From Drechslerella dactyloides (taxonomy: Eukaryota; Ascomycota; Orbiliomycetes; Orbiliales; Orbiliaceae): a stretch of DNA of 64,000 bases. The DNA is taken from contig JAGTWJ010000017.1 in assembly GCA_020064725.1 (NCBI GenBank), forward strand, positions 4,774,001 to 4,838,000, given 5' to 3'. The position numbers were made by a program, and so were the translations under genes. Position 1 is the first letter of the stretch, and each line of letters starts with the position of its first letter. Under the pieces are notes generated by a model. It saw only the letters and a list, made by a program, of their open reading frames with translations, searched no databases and was not told where the DNA came from. Shown here one piece after another: positions 9,818 to 22,800 of this stretch.

Positions 9818-12800
9818 AAGTTTTGTTCGCCACATGATGGCTGAAGAGATGTTGTGTTTTCCTTCTGAGATTTACTGCGGTGGATGGTTGTGCGTATCGG
9901 AGTTAAGGCGTTCGGTTTACCGATCGATTCGGTGTCTGTCTGTCATCATGTTTCTGGAAGATATCATGGGGGTCATTTTCTCTTCGTATAACGTTACTTA
10001 TCTCGCTCCTTACCTACCTGTTTTCGTTCACTCTTTCGTCTTTTCTTTTTCCTTTGTTGTGCCTGGTATCGCGATGTATGCATATACCCATCCGCTCGTT
10101 GAGAAGTTTCATTTGTATATGTGGTTCCCATTTTGAATTGAACTGATTCATCTCAACCGCGTGATATGGCAATGAACCCTTGCTCGAAGCTTGATGCGGA
10201 GGGATGCAGAAAGCCACTGATCGAGAAGATAGGTAACAGCAGCCGACGGACAAACCGATCCGTGTCTTGAGAGCAGCGTCCTTCGCAGGGATCGCGTTGC
10301 GGCATTGAGATCCTTACTAGGGGCTGGCTCGACTTACCGCTGTGATCACAGCTGACAGGCCTTCGCCACCGGATGGAAGCTGAGCTGGCGGAAGGATTCA
10401 CTGCCTTGTTGGTGGAGTGAAACGAAGAGGGAGGCTGAGATGAGAGGAGGAGAAGAGGAAGATGGCCAACGCAAGAGCGTGTGTTGCGACGTGGTACGTA
10501 GACGGTTACACAAGCCAAGGCCGACACGTCCCTTTTTGGCGTCCGCGCAGTTCCGACAGGCCGGCGACATCCATATGCATCCATCTCGACAGCGATTTAA
10601 CCCTGTTTCGATGCATAAACTTGTGCGTTCCGACGCTGGCAATCACGATCCCAAACGCGAATTCCTCGAGGACGCGACGCTGCTCCGATTCGCGGGATGG
10701 ACTAGGCCACCACTTCGGATCGCGGCTTTTGTCTGCTGACTCTCCCGTCCCATTTTGCTTGCTCTCGGTGCTAAAATTATAACTTTTTCCTAGTCCTCGA
10801 CGCAGGTGTACCCCCATCCTCCTGCATGATGCATCCGAAATGTCACAATCACAAATTTTCCGCCCTTGCACGCGCATCTGAACGCTTTCTCGGCCAAGCC
10901 TTAGCCAGCACCATCTTAGTCGAATCGAAGAGCTCGCAATCACGATCGACGATAACACGACTTCATTAACTTTCCTATCGCCCTCGCTCGCTCGCATACA
11001 GCGGTCGACCCGAAAAGGGAAATCTCGCACCGGCGACTCCTACTGTGCCACTCATCCCGTACTTCTCAGCCGCGGCGCCGTTATCTCAGCGCAGCCAGTT
11101 GGGTGAGAGCCGTGGCGGCTCTGAAGACTATTCCTTGGGCCTGGAACATGAGATGGACAGCAGCTGCAGGCTAAATTGGTCGCGCAATTCCGATCAGGCA
11201 GTCTCGCCGGCCAAGACTTTGGAAGCTCAGGCCAGGCTCGCAGAAAAATATCCCGTATCTTTTAATTACGACACGCTGAGGATTGATTGTGTACTTCAGC
11301 CCCAATGAGTGAGAAAAGAAGAAACGAAAAGCTTGATAAACCAGGGCATCTCGATCGATCGTAGGATGCTCAGACACATCGACACAATGTGCTCAGTCGG
11401 TTGGTCAGCCGCTCAAGTCGCCGCGTGCCGGTGCCAGAGCACTTGCAACTTTCGCTTCAGCTGAGCCCCAACGGATTTGAAATGCGACGCATGACAGGCA
11501 AGTTGGGTTTTTGATACGATCCACGTATGCAGATGCGCTTGTGCTTTCATGACGGATTGTTAAGCCATGACCTCCCGCGGCCCAAGCTCTGAAAGGAGAC
11601 AGGTTGTTGGCGGTGGTGTGTTTTCAGCTCCCAGCGCTAACCTAAGCAAGCTCCTGTGCGTCCATGGGTGTTGAACGCCCGGCATGTTCCGAGAGATAAA
11701 CAAATAATGACAGAAACTCATCGCGCCGTTCAGAAAAATCAGTTTGCTCGCGCTAAAATGACGGTGTCCCTGGCAAAATAGGAAAGCTGCACGGTTTAAT
11801 TACCCTCCAGGACATGGTCTCAGGGACCTTAGAATACCATTTTTTTTTTCTGCATGCATATCTGCAACTCCCGCCCCAAAACTCGAATTCCGCAGGTTTT
11901 GCATGGAACACCAAGCTATTGTTAACAAAGTTGCTGCTTTAAAGATTGTTTCTCTTGAACTGCTTTCATTGTCTAGGAGCAAAGACCTTGTGTGACGGAT
12001 GCCAGTTCTTCGGTAGCCGGCAAGCTTCAACTGCATGACGCGAACGCAGTTGGGCTGCAGCAGCCTCGAATCTGCAGGCATGCATTGCTTGCACGATCCC
12101 TCCCACGTCGTGCTCCACTCACACATGCACACCACGACGAGAAGCTCGGATAATTTGATGGATCGACAGGGACATCCGAGCTCCACCAACGTCCAGCTGA
12201 TTGGCTACCGACAGGCGGCATTCGAAATGTCTGCCGGCTGGGCTGCGCAGCACTACTCTCGTTCTGGACGAGCCGCGCCGCATGATCAGCCAAGTTGTGT
12301 CCGCATCTCGTGTCTCCTCCTCTGTTGGCTCGTCCTCGCCGAATACGCCACGGCTCGCGGTATTTGGGAAAAAGGGATACAAGGTTGAAAGGCACAGTAC
12401 TGTACTCCTTCGATCCCAACATGCATGCGCATGGCGTTATCGCTGGCAAGCGCTGGAAATGAAAGACTTGGGTTGACAAAATTAACTTTGTGATCCGATC
12501 TCAGCTCGAGCCCTCGCATGATAACGTTGACTTCAATGAATAGCCTTGCGCATTAGCGTAGCTTGGCTACGGTGATACAAAACTGTCATGGAAGTTTGTC
12601 TTCGATATAAAATGGGCCGGTTCGCCGTCGAACATGAATTCCTACAGCATATCGTTACAGAATCGCTTTACCAGTTCCCAACAGCGGTCCCCTTGCACAT
12701 CTTGTGTCACGATACGCGTACTTGTTCCCTGTAGAGCGAATCTGTCTCAAGACCGAAGTGGTTCAAATTCCGATCTCAGAGGCCAATAATTGCTCCAGTA

Positions 12801-12893
12801 TCTACACGCAATATTTCAATCGTCAATCCATTGAATTGGTATTGATCTTCTAGCTCTGCTACCCTCGCGCCTTTCATTCTCCACTTCCAAAAT
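9818..12893. other. 3.1-kb stretch without a supportable gene
   Basis: The stretch starts with the 3' flank of the 822-aa gene. It has a strongly pyrimidine-rich run near 10000-10060 and a poly-T run near 11840. Frames up to about 175 codons occur on the minus strand (10506-11030), but they lack a convincing start, motif or splice partner. The last 290 bases contain a TATA box and the leader of the secreted protein gene. Confidence 0.45.
12606..12612 (+). promoter_or_regulatory. TATA box of the secreted PAN/apple-like gene
   Basis: TATAAAA lies about 280 bases upstream of the ATG at 12894. It is followed by a leader ending in the A/C-rich context ccaaaatATG. A TATA box and long leader suit a regulated secreted-protein gene; the transcription start has not been shown. 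Confidence 0.45.
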
Positions 12894-14186
12894 ATGAGGA
12901 CAACGATTGTCCTTGCAGCTCTTGCTGCTTCTGCCCTCGCCGCGCCGAGACCGGTGCCTCAAGACGTCAACTTTGCAGACGTTCTCTCGGACTTCGCTCC
13001 TTTCACTGACGATCTACCGATGGGACCTGAATACGGTGCTAACAAAGAGACTATTCCGGCTGTCACTCCCCCCACAAGCGATATCGTGGACAACATCAAG
13101 ACCGATCCCGCTACACCAGGGAAAGTCCGTCGGCGTGACGTCTCCAAGCGTACATCCGGTGACTGTGCTCCCCAGCCAATAAACACGGGTCCTCAGTTCG
13201 ATGGTACACCAGCCGAATGGACTGCTCTAGTTCAGAATGCATATCCACCCAACAATCCTTCCACAATTGGGCCCTATACTAAGGTCTTCGATGGCCTAAT
13301 CGGCAGTGTTAACCAGATGGGTTACCTGGGCCTGACCACCATCAACTCGTATGATCTCACCTTTTGCAGAAACAAATGCGACACCAAAGTCGGATGCCTA
13401 GGGTTCAATCTCTATGTCGAGCGCAATCCGTCTCTTAACCCTGGGCCGGGCTGCCCGAACCCCGCGCCGATCACCAACTATAAGTGCACACTCTGGGGCT
13501 TCCCCTTTCTTGCGGGGGCTGCCGATAACACAGGCCAAACCCGCACCGACTTCAAGGTTGTCATCGCCGCCTCTGTGGCCTACGTTAAGCCGTACACCGG
13601 GTCGTGTTCCGCGAACTTTACTGTTTACGGTTCTAATCTGTACGGTGCCATCAATGCGCCAAAACTCTCCGGCTCCTACCCGCCGTATCAGATCGAGACG
13701 TATTTAGGCCGCAAGCAGTATCCTAGCGACGGCGTCAGCCTGAATTTCTTCGACCCGTGTGTCTGCTCTCGGGCTTGCGATAGCCAGACTAACTACAACT
13801 GCCGCCATCCGCCTTCCGCCTCGTCGACTAACCCCGATTCCGAGTACAAAAAATGCGTAAGTGCAAGCCATTCTAGCCCTGAAATAAATCAACATTGTTC
13901 TTTGCATTGTTGTATTCATGATGAACTTATATGCTAATATCGATGAAATTACCAGAATTATTTCAACGTTTATATACTCTCAAACAAGGGAAAGGCTCAA
14001 GGAATGGTCTGTTCCCTATACACCAACGTTTGGGATTCTTCCTACGCCGTCAATGGCGGCGATGGCGATGACGTCAAGGTCCTCAGCTCGTACACCTTTG
14101 CCAACAACCGCGACGACCCTTCTTTCTACGACCGTACCAAATTAACGGCCAAGCCCCCTGCTCCTGGAGGTTGTCCTTTGAACTAG
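12894..14186 (+). CDS. secreted cysteine-containing PAN/apple-like protein, 397 aa
   Basis: Exon 1 is 12894-13856 and exon 2 is 13956-14186, with a phase-0 intron of 99 nt (GTAAGT to CCAG). A signal peptide is clear: MRTTIVLAALAASALAA, with cleavage near residue 17. A propeptide-like region then ends in dibasic, Kex2-type sites (RRRD and SKR around residues 80-87). The mature part carries the motif FCRNKCDTKVGCLGFNLYVE plus further Cys, which looks like the PAN/apple fold seen in fungal surface proteins annotated as fruit-body specific or hypothetical. There is no GPI signal and the C-terminus is PAPGGCPLN. It is probably exported to the wall or medium; the ligand is unknown. The exon 2 residues NYFNVYILSNKGKAQGMVCS continue the domain naturally, which supports the splice. 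Confidence 0.8.
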
Positions 14187-15067
14187 GGTTATGTGGCGGC
14201 GTCTGGGTTCACGGGATAAGGCATTGTTGACGCTGACCTTGTAAACCAGAAGCATGAATGCCCTGCGATTTTTCTCTCTTTTGTCTATTTACACTCACGG
14301 ACGGATTTTGCATATACCCTATACATATATAACGAGCTATCTGAATTTGCAATGTTTTGCCCCTTGTTTTTAGATTCTACTTACACATACCCTGCATTAG
14401 ATGTTCATGTCCTCCCTTTTGTGTTATTTCTCGAAACGTGCATGTGGTAAGGCATTCGTGATATCTGGTAAGCGACTCTCAATAAGTACAGCAGTCTGGC
14501 CCGCGAGACAATCTTAATGCCCAATGTCATGCTCATCCCATGATTTCTAAGAAGTGCACAATTGACTCAGAGTTATCGATACCCTACCGCGTATATATGT
14601 GTCTCCCGCGTCCACCGTTCCGTGTTTCACCACTGCCATGGTAAAAGCTGTGAGCCTTGCCAGGCCCTTTGCTCAAAGCAGCAGTTCGGCTTACGGCCCG
14701 GGCAGGGGTGAAGCCTTCACATGACGTTCTCGAGGCTGTCGGGGCCGTTGGGAGCTGCCGTTCGTGTAACAAGCTTTTTGTGCGCCGCGCGCACGCGTGC
14801 ATGCATACGGGCAATACGGATCTCGATCTTGCGTGATGCAATTACCAAGGGCAGGCAATTTCTCACTGGGCGCACTGGGCGCACGGGTGTATGCAAGGGC
14901 GCCTAGCAAGGTATTTACCACTGGAATTCCCCGCGTCACGGTCGGAGCGGACTTCATATTATATTAATATGACCATGATACGGCTTGATAGTCTCTGAAA
15001 ACACTCTCGCTTTCTTTCTTTCCCTTCTTCGTTTCGCTTGCGATTCGTTCAGCTCCCTTTCGATACG
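14187..15067. other. intergenic between two secreted-protein genes
   Basis: No gene is seen. It holds the 3' flank of the PAN-like gene and the promoter of the S28 peptidase. An AT-rich TATTATATTAATAT block near 14957-14970, about 100 bases upstream of the ATG at 15068, and a T/C-rich run near 15005-15035 are plausible promoter and leader elements. Confidence 0.4.
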
Positions 15068-16913
15068 ATGCGCGGAAGCCTGCTCGCGGCCGCCTTAACG
15101 GCGCTCGTTTCGGCAGAAGGTCTTGGAACACCGTTCCAGCCCCCACAACTCTGGAAACGCCAAAATGACGCCCTACATGCCGAGCTCAGAAAGTAAGCGT
15201 TTCGAAACATCGTATAACGTTACACGTAATATATAAGATCTAGTTGTATCGAAACCGCAACTTACGTTCTTTCGCAGACGCGCCGAATCTGGGTTAAACG
15301 ACACCATCCCTTACATTCCGAAATGGTTCACGCAAAAGGTCGACCACACAGATCCTTCCAACAACAGCACATTCAAACAACGCTACTGGATTGGCACGAC
15401 CTTCTACAAGCCCGGCGGGCCCGTCATCGTCCTGGAGGGCGGAGAGACCAGCGGCGCCGGCCGCATCCAGTATATGCATACAGGCATCGGCCGATACCTA
15501 ACCGAGGCCCTCGGCGGTATTGGCATCGTGCTTGAGCACCGCTACTATGGTCAGAGTTACGTGACGCCGAACTTGACGGTCGAGAATCTTAAGTATCTCA
15601 ACACAGCGCAGTCGCTCGCGGATAACGCGTACTTTGCAGAAAATCTCTGGCGAGACCTGCCAGCGAATTTGTCGCACGTTCGGCCGTCGCAGACGCCGTT
15701 CATTAGCTACGGCGGCTCATACGCTGGCTCGAAGTCGGCTTTCTTGCGAGTCGTCTATCCAGAAGTTTACTATGGCTCCTTGGCGTCCAGCGCCGTCATC
15801 TGGGCCGGCGAGAACTTTTGGGAGTACAACGAACCCGTGAGAGCGTATGGTGACCCTGTTTGCATCGCGATTCTCGAGGAGACGGCGAGGAGAATCGACA
15901 CGTACAGCGCGTCAGGCGGATCGGTGTGGCAGCAGTTCAAAGAATTGTTCGGCGTAAAGTCACTCGAAGATCGCGATTCCGCGTCGTACATATTCAACGT
16001 GCTGGGAAGGTGGCAGAGTGGGAACTGGAACAAATTGGAGAGCGGGGCGACGTCGTGGGACCGCTTCTGCACGAACATTACGACCGGCGTCAGGGATGAA
16101 GCTCCCGAGCATGACCAGGAGATATTGGAGAAGAAGGAGGCTATAGATTTAGAGGCTGGTGTCCGGAATTTTGCGGCTTGGACGAAGCGTTCTTTAAGGG
16201 AGAGCTGTGGAGATTCCAATATCACGCAGTGCGCCGGCACGGCGGGAAATAGAGCTTACAGCCAGCGTGTTTCGCTGACCGATGGTTGGAAGCTATGGCC
16301 GTGGCAGGTGTGCACGGAGGTATGTTAAAACTCTTTGCAAAGATGGCAATCCGGGGACATGGGCCAACTTCTAATTCTATCTACCATTACGTCTGTAACT
16401 AGTGGGGATACTTTATGCCCGGAGCACCTGCTGGCTCCCCGACCCTGATGCCCCGCATCGTTGACATGCCCTACCTCCGCCAGTCTTGCCAAGACTATTT
16501 TGGCATGCGTGAGTACCAACCCGATCACTCCTATTTCACGCAGGAAAAAACTTCAGTCATACTGATATTATTGCATGCAAACTACAGCCTCGGACTTTCA
16601 AGTCGATGTCTCCAAGGTTCTCCAGTATGGCGGCTACAACCTGACGGCCCCACGCCTCATGTACATTGACGGCACGCATGATCCCTGGCTCTACGCGACT
16701 GCTCATAGCCCTCACTCGCCGCAGAAGGACCGAGACGACAATCTCAGCGTTTTTATCCCTGAGGCATGGCACCATAACGACGAGAACGGACTAGGGGATA
16801 TCTCTAAGGAGCCGCAGAGGATACAGGATGTTCATAACCTGCAGATCAAGATTGTAAGAGGGTGGGTGGAAGAGTTTTACAAGGAGAACGGCCAGACCGG
16901 GACGACCCCGTAG
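15068..16913 (+). CDS. serine carboxypeptidase family S28 (prolyl-type), secreted, 532 aa
   Basis: Four exons: 15068-15192, 15278-16319, 16403-16508 and 16588-16913. Introns are 79-85 nt and all phases agree. The N-terminus is a signal peptide (MRGSLLAAALTALVSA). The catalytic serine is in GGSYAGSKSAF (Ser about 189). The Asp is in IDGTHDPW (about 456) and the His in PEAWHHND (about 486). EHRYYGQS upstream of the serine is also typical. S28 enzymes cut after proline; fungal members such as the Aspergillus prolyl endoprotease are acid-active and secreted, and have a similar length (about 526 aa). N-x-S/T sites (NNST, NLT) fit a secreted glycoprotein. It likely serves extracellular protein digestion. 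Its 3' end faces that of the ferric reductase gene, 658 bases apart. Confidence 0.92.
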
Positions 16914-17571
16914 GCGTGTGCCGGTCGATGTAAGGCCGATTGGTGCATTGTGTGGATGATATGGATGAGATATGATTGGTATGGTATATATGCAGAGATG
17001 AGTGCGTCGATATTCAGACAAAAGCTAGCCCGATACCCAATATCGTTCAATATTTCTCTGCTGTTTTCGCTGGGCTGTCCATTTCCATGGCAGTCCTATA
17101 GTTTGTATAGATGTTTATAGCAATATAATGCAGCTAACTAGCTGTTGGTATCGCATACATGCATCAGCGTATACGTAGCGCTATCTATAGCCTGATATCA
17201 TACGGAGATATTGATATAACTATACGCATGTCGCGCATTGCATTTCGGCTGCATTTCGGCTGCATTTCGGCCGCTAGCTATAGATTATTGCACACTATAG
17301 TGGTCTGGATATGAACAAAAGAAAAAACTTTGGGATTTAAAGAGAGAGGTTGTTACATACATGTAATTGCATATAGACTCGGGCCAAACGCCTACAAATG
17401 TCTAGGGGAATATTTACCATGCTGGTGCACATACACAAAAGAAAAATACGCATATATACGTGACGGCCATGAAAAACCCAACAGACGTGCGAGCAATGGA
17501 ATGCGTGATGGATATCTGCGCAAAAACGAGGAAAGGAAACAAAAAGGAAAGGAAAAAAATGCTTTTGAACT
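16914..17571. other. convergent 3' flanks, with an 11-bp tandem repeat
   Basis: This is terminator space between the S28 peptidase (+) and the ferric reductase (-). It is AT-rich with many TATA/ATAT words and contains three direct copies of GCATTTCGGCT at 17240-17270. No gene is seen. Confidence 0.5.
17240..17270. repeat. 11-bp direct repeat GCATTTCGGCT, nearly three copies
   Basis: Units start at 17240, 17251 and 17262. The third lacks the last two bases (GCATTTCGG then CC). The array lies between two convergent genes. Confidence 0.85.
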
Positions 17572-19800
17572 TTAACCCCAGCCAAACTGCTCGCAATGCA
17601 GCGAAATACTAGGTCCACCAATCGTAATGACTCCTGCGGCGGCATTCCTAGCGCAGCGCATCAACTCCGTAGGACCGCACGCGCCAACTGCTATGAGGTC
17701 ATTTTGGTCTGCGTTCCTCACAGCTTCTTTGACAATGGAAGACATATCTGGTCTTCCAAACTGAAAATACTGGTCTCCAAGACTCGACCGTCGCCTCTGA
17801 GTCGAGTTTGACTTATCCTCGGTCTCTATTGCGAGACTCAAAGCCTTTTCAGGCAATGCGAGGAAATTAATCGTAAGGGTTTCTGTTGGTGAGGAGCTCT
17901 CCTGAGACTTCTTCTTCTCGTCTACCGGCGTGTCTGAGTCTGTGGTCTCGTCAACGTCCGTCGCGGATACCGGTGTGGCGTTTCGGAGGCTCTCAGACGA
18001 TTCACTCGCCGAAGAATCCGAGTGTGAGGCTATCAGGTTTGAAGCCTCGCGTGTAACGAATATACGGAGATTGACGATGGGGCAATCTCTGAGTTCCTCG
18101 AGTTCTTTTTCGAACCATTGGGTGTGGGCTGTTTTCAACATCATATGTGTCAGCGTCTAGCTATTGGCAACAAATTGCCATTGGTCCAGGCTAACAGCAT
18201 GCATTGAGGGAACTTACACCGTTCTCGAATGACCCACACGAACTCGATGCTGTCGACACAACATCTGTCCAAGTTTCGCGCGATGTCCGTCGCGATAGAG
18301 AATGAGAATGAGCCGCCGCTACCGCCTGCGAAGAGAATGACACGATTCATGCGCCGATAATCCGGGACGTTGCCGTACGGTCCATCGAAATAGCATGGCA
18401 GCGACTCTCCGGGATTATTGATAGCCCTGTCATAAAGTCTGCGGGTGAACCCGCGCTGGCCCCGGACGATAAACTCTAAGGAGTCCGCTGATGAGATTGT
18501 GAATGGGTGACTCTGGAGGAGCTTCAGGGACGGCATGGTCAAGAACCCGTGGGAAGCAGGCTGGAATGTAGCAGTCGTGTTGAGCACAACTTTGACAGCC
18601 TCACCAGGCATTGGGTAAATGGTTGCTCTTGTGCCCTTGCTATAGTGCACGCCGCGGACAAATCTGACCAGTCGGTCGAAGACCCACATGCTGCCAATGA
18701 GGTATAAAACTATACCGTAAGTCTTTGGTTCATGGAAGCCCAGCGCTACAACAGCACCTATAGCACATGCGATGTGCACCATGAAGAAGTATTCGTAGGC
18801 ACGTCTGCGGATGAATTCGAAGGAGCATAGGAAGAGGATGGTGAAAAAGAGCCACGCGGTAAAGCCGGCTCGGTATGAGAAGTCTTCCTGGGTCAGGCGC
18901 TTGACAAAACTGCCGCTTTTAGACCAGGTATACATGTAGCAGCTGCAATGCATCTCGTGTGTTAGGCGATGATAAACTTTGATGGATCTGTGATTCCTCA
19001 CATACCAAACGTGGATAGATGCCTGGACCCAGACAAATCGTCCTGCCCATCGATGGAGAACGTTGAGTCTCTCGTGTGAGTATCCAGAAATAAAAGCAAT
19101 AGGGTTGTTTTTCATGGCAAGCAGGAAGACGAGTCCCAAGTTCACAAGGGCGAGCCTATTATATGATGGTAAGAATGTCAGCGATATGCATACCCCCTAG
19201 TTCTATACAGCGTCAACGTTAAAACATACCATGCACATCTTTTGGAGATAAAGCTCGTCCCGTACTTTCCTCCGAAGCCAGTTTTATATACAGCAAAAAA
19301 CACATTTAGGCCAGTGAATACAGCGATCAGCCCAAAATGGCCGGTTGACGTGAATTTTGGTAACTTTCGAATTGCGACTTTCCGAAAGAGACTTCATAGA
19401 AAGATAGATCACAGTCAGTATTGTTTAAGTTGAAAGTTGAAAGTTGAGGTGTGATTGAAAAGGCACATTCAAAGATTTCAACATACCGTAAAGAACCCGC
19501 CATAATCCTTCCCATCATGCCTCGTCGGCCTTGTAGATGCATGAATGTCCTCGAAAAATTTAAAACAATAAACAGAGAAATGAGCAGTCCCAAACTCAGG
19601 CCGTACCATCTCATCATATCAGCATTCACTTCTGACATCCAATGCCGGAAGGCCTTAAGGTCGGCCTCACTCATTCCCGATGGATGGCCACCGCCATGAG
19701 TTGTGGAACTATTCCTCTGCATCTGCTCGGCGGCACGCGCGAACTGACTCTCCGAGCCTGAAGCCGCACGAGCCCAGAGGTTCCGAAGTGCGGAAACCAT
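17572..19800 (-). CDS. ferric/cupric reductase transmembrane component (FRE family), 635 aa
   Basis: Five exons in coding order: 19800-19487, 19391-19230, 19155-19006, 18942-18218 and 18128-17572. Introns are 63-95 nt and every phase agrees. Membrane helices start with MMRWYGLSLGLLISLFIVLN. The ferric-reductase core has the haem-ligand type histidines in SHERLNVLHRWAG and in HIACAIGAVVALGFHEP. The FAD-binding motif is SHPFTISSA. The NADPH region has GGSGGSFSFS and, near the C-terminus, GACGPTELMRCARNA with the usual ending HCEQFGWG. The protein reduces extracellular Fe(III) or Cu(II) using cytosolic NADPH at the plasma membrane, ahead of high-affinity iron uptake. The start chosen (19800, accagaATGgtt) gives a short His/Gly-containing N-terminus without a predicted signal peptide. 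The joins R-E-R/S-H-T-Q-W-F and C-A-W/L-A-L-V-N read straight through the family pattern. Between the FAD and NADPH motifs, or after them, the loop is Ser/Asp-rich (residues about 460-530). Confidence 0.9.
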
Positions 19801-22800
19801 TCTGGTGAGGGTAACAAAGAGAACACCAAATGACTTATGAACAAAGACGACCACGGGCTGAGCCTTGATATTTTCTGGATGCAAGCATGCGATCCTGTGA
19901 GCCTGGTAGTAATATCTCCTCTACCAAAGGTTCTGTTGGGATCCTGAGAACCTTTTATAAATACCAAATGGCCAGGTTCTCGGTTCCAACTTTCCTGATT
20001 GATATTGAAGTAGCTTCACGTGGTTTGGCAGATTGATAAGATTCCACCGATGCTGTGCTTAAGCGGCATTGAGGATTTAATCGATTTTGCAGGGATAAAA
20101 TTTAGTCGACTTGTGGCAATCGCTCCAGAAGGTAAAAGTAGGCGAAAGATCAAGGTCTCTGAGGCTATCGGATGGGGGCGAGGATGTGAATGAGTGACGG
20201 GAAAGAAATGCTAACGAGGGTGTGCAGAAAAAGGAAAGAATAACAAGAAGCAGACAGGGAATGTAGAGAAGAGAAAAAAGAGACCGAGGATATACGATTT
20301 TAGGCACTCGAGAAACCTGCGAGGCGATTGTATATCAGCTACCTTTTCTGGGTATCCATGATGGTATACCGCAGATAGCGAGGATATGTCAGCAAGGGGT
20401 AGCAGTGGGCTCGAATCTGTTCTAAGAGACTTCTGCGGCATGCATGGGTGCAGATGTCTCCCTCTTATCTTCTGCAGGATGCAGCACATCGTAACTGGTC
20501 GAGAGCTATCCGCAAACATAGGATCAGCAGCAGATAGCAACGGCGGCGATAAACATGAAGGTGGGACGGAGTGCGTGGGCCAACGTTGGATGGAACAGGT
20601 AGCGGGAGGCGGGTTTGGCAGTGTGTAATTTGTTGTAGTGTCGTCGCACAGCAGGTTCTAAGTAATTGCGTTGGCGGACGGGAAAATAACTCTCGGGCCA
20701 AAAATAAGATATCAATTTCGTATTGCCGTCTCTAGACCGAAACTACGTGAAGTTTAATTGACGGCTTCCGCTGTTCGCTTTGCTGCCCTACGATACTGCA
20801 AATAAAGCTACGAAAGAGCGAATTCAGCGTTTCTGCTGTCGGTCCACATGTTTCGTCCTTTACCATTGTCCGCGGGGCGTCCTGCATTCTGGCAGAACGG
20901 AAACCAGCATCGCAACAGTCCGTTCGCATGTTGGTACCATGGACCTTGGCTCTTCTCGTGCTATAGCATTACTGCTAAGACTGCTTGCAAGTATGTCCAG
21001 GCAGCTAAATTCCAGTAAGTCCCGTGAAATTAAGCACGAGCTAAAAACAAGTATTTATCGATGCAAGGACCAGCCTCCTCGGGCCTCGACGTATCGATTT
21101 CTATATCCCTTGCTTTCTTCGTTCTCCCATCAGCATTTCGACTTTTTACACCGCTGTTAAGATGCAGACCTTGGTTGATTCGGCTCCGGGGCTCATCTGA
21201 TAGATAGCGAATACTACATCGTGCAGGGAACAAGTCACTCAATTGGCCACTTCTTTCACGTCTACGCCTAAGGTACATCTACATGTTCATGCATTATACG
21301 GCTATGGAACCGGGGACAGCTGCTCTTCCATACAGGACGATCTGTCCAGCTTGGCTGCAAGGGTACCCGGGCCGGGAACGTTGAAGCCGGATGCAAGCTC
21401 TCCTGTGCGTGCAAATGTCAACTTTGCGGGACAAGGGCATATGGGATGCGGAATTCTGTCTTATCAAAGGTATTGGTATCGAGAACCTAGGTAGTTAGTC
21501 ATATACATCATGCGACAACCTTCGACTATTGCCCAATGTGGCTTCCGGATGACAGCCGTCTGGTAAACTTGGCCTAGCTGACAGGTGACACTACCGATTG
21601 TCCCTCGCAGACAAACTGACCAGACACCGTAAGATCTCGATCCTACCGGCTACCCACGCTGGTTCATATCATGGATTGGTACTGTCTGCAGGTGCGCGAA
21701 TATGCGTGGATTTCAATCCGGTGTTACTACGTATCCAAGAAGGCAAAGCCGTCGGTATCCCATCAGCCGAAGCAGTGAAAGGAAAAATTTCCAGAGTTAT
21801 AATATCCCGAAATCCCAACTATAGTACCGAAACTCTGAGATACTAAGCCAATGAGGCAAGCCACCTTGAGCCTTTTTACTTACCCGGAGTTCCGTTGCCC
21901 CAAAAGCCTGGGGACATTTTTTAAACTGAGGACTCCGGGAAATATTTCACACGACCCTAGAACCTCTAACTCTCGTTGGGCAGCAGAATCATCGAAATCG
22001 CAACATTTGTGCGGCAATGATTGTGAACGTTTGGTCTGGAAGTAACACGAACCTTATCATCAGCCGAAAGCATAAGCCATTTCGGTGGTAGAGCTACCGC
22101 GTCAGAAGCTCGAAACTCCCATCTTGGGGCATATGCGTTGGGGCAGGTGGCTTCGCTGTCGTTCGTCGGATTTCGAGCTGCCGAATCCAACCGTCTCAGG
22201 GATCACCGCTGTGCCCGATGCGCAGTTGTCGGTGGGGGCCGTCAAGATGCTGGCCTGCCGTCGGGCCTGCTGATATGCATGGGTGGTTCGCCAGGGAGCA
22301 CCCATCAAAATCGACAGGTCTGGAGTAGCGTACTGGGATGCATGGCCTAAACAAGGTACAGAGCCCACGGCGATATCTCGTCTGAGCAACTCGAGCTCCT
22401 GACGAGCTGGCATCCCAGTCCCTTTGACAGCGAAACGTTTCCCGCATCCGCAAAGGCAAATTTAAGATGCGAATCCAAGCTTCCTCGTATCGGCACTGAC
22501 GACGTCGTTCTTGCGCAAACTACAAGGCGTCCGTCGTGATTAGCGGAGAATATTGACCAACGTAAGCATCCCATAAGCATTTCATAATTGATATAAGTAC
22601 TTTATAGCCTCGATGGCACCATCCAAATGCGCTCTCTTGGAAATAGTCTAGTCTGCGGCGAATCGATGTGGTGGGTGTTCGGATGTGATCAGTATAACGA
22701 CTCGCCCCGTTGACTGGTGCCTGAGAGAAAACATTGCATCTCTCCTAACGGCCTCGCTTCTGCGGCGGGGGTAGCCGGAAGGCGAGCTTCGGCCTGCACC

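Noticed and set aside
12755..12785. GGTTCAAATTCC resembling a Pol III B box
   Set aside because: The required G-C closing pair of the T loop is missing and no A box or cloverleaf precedes it.
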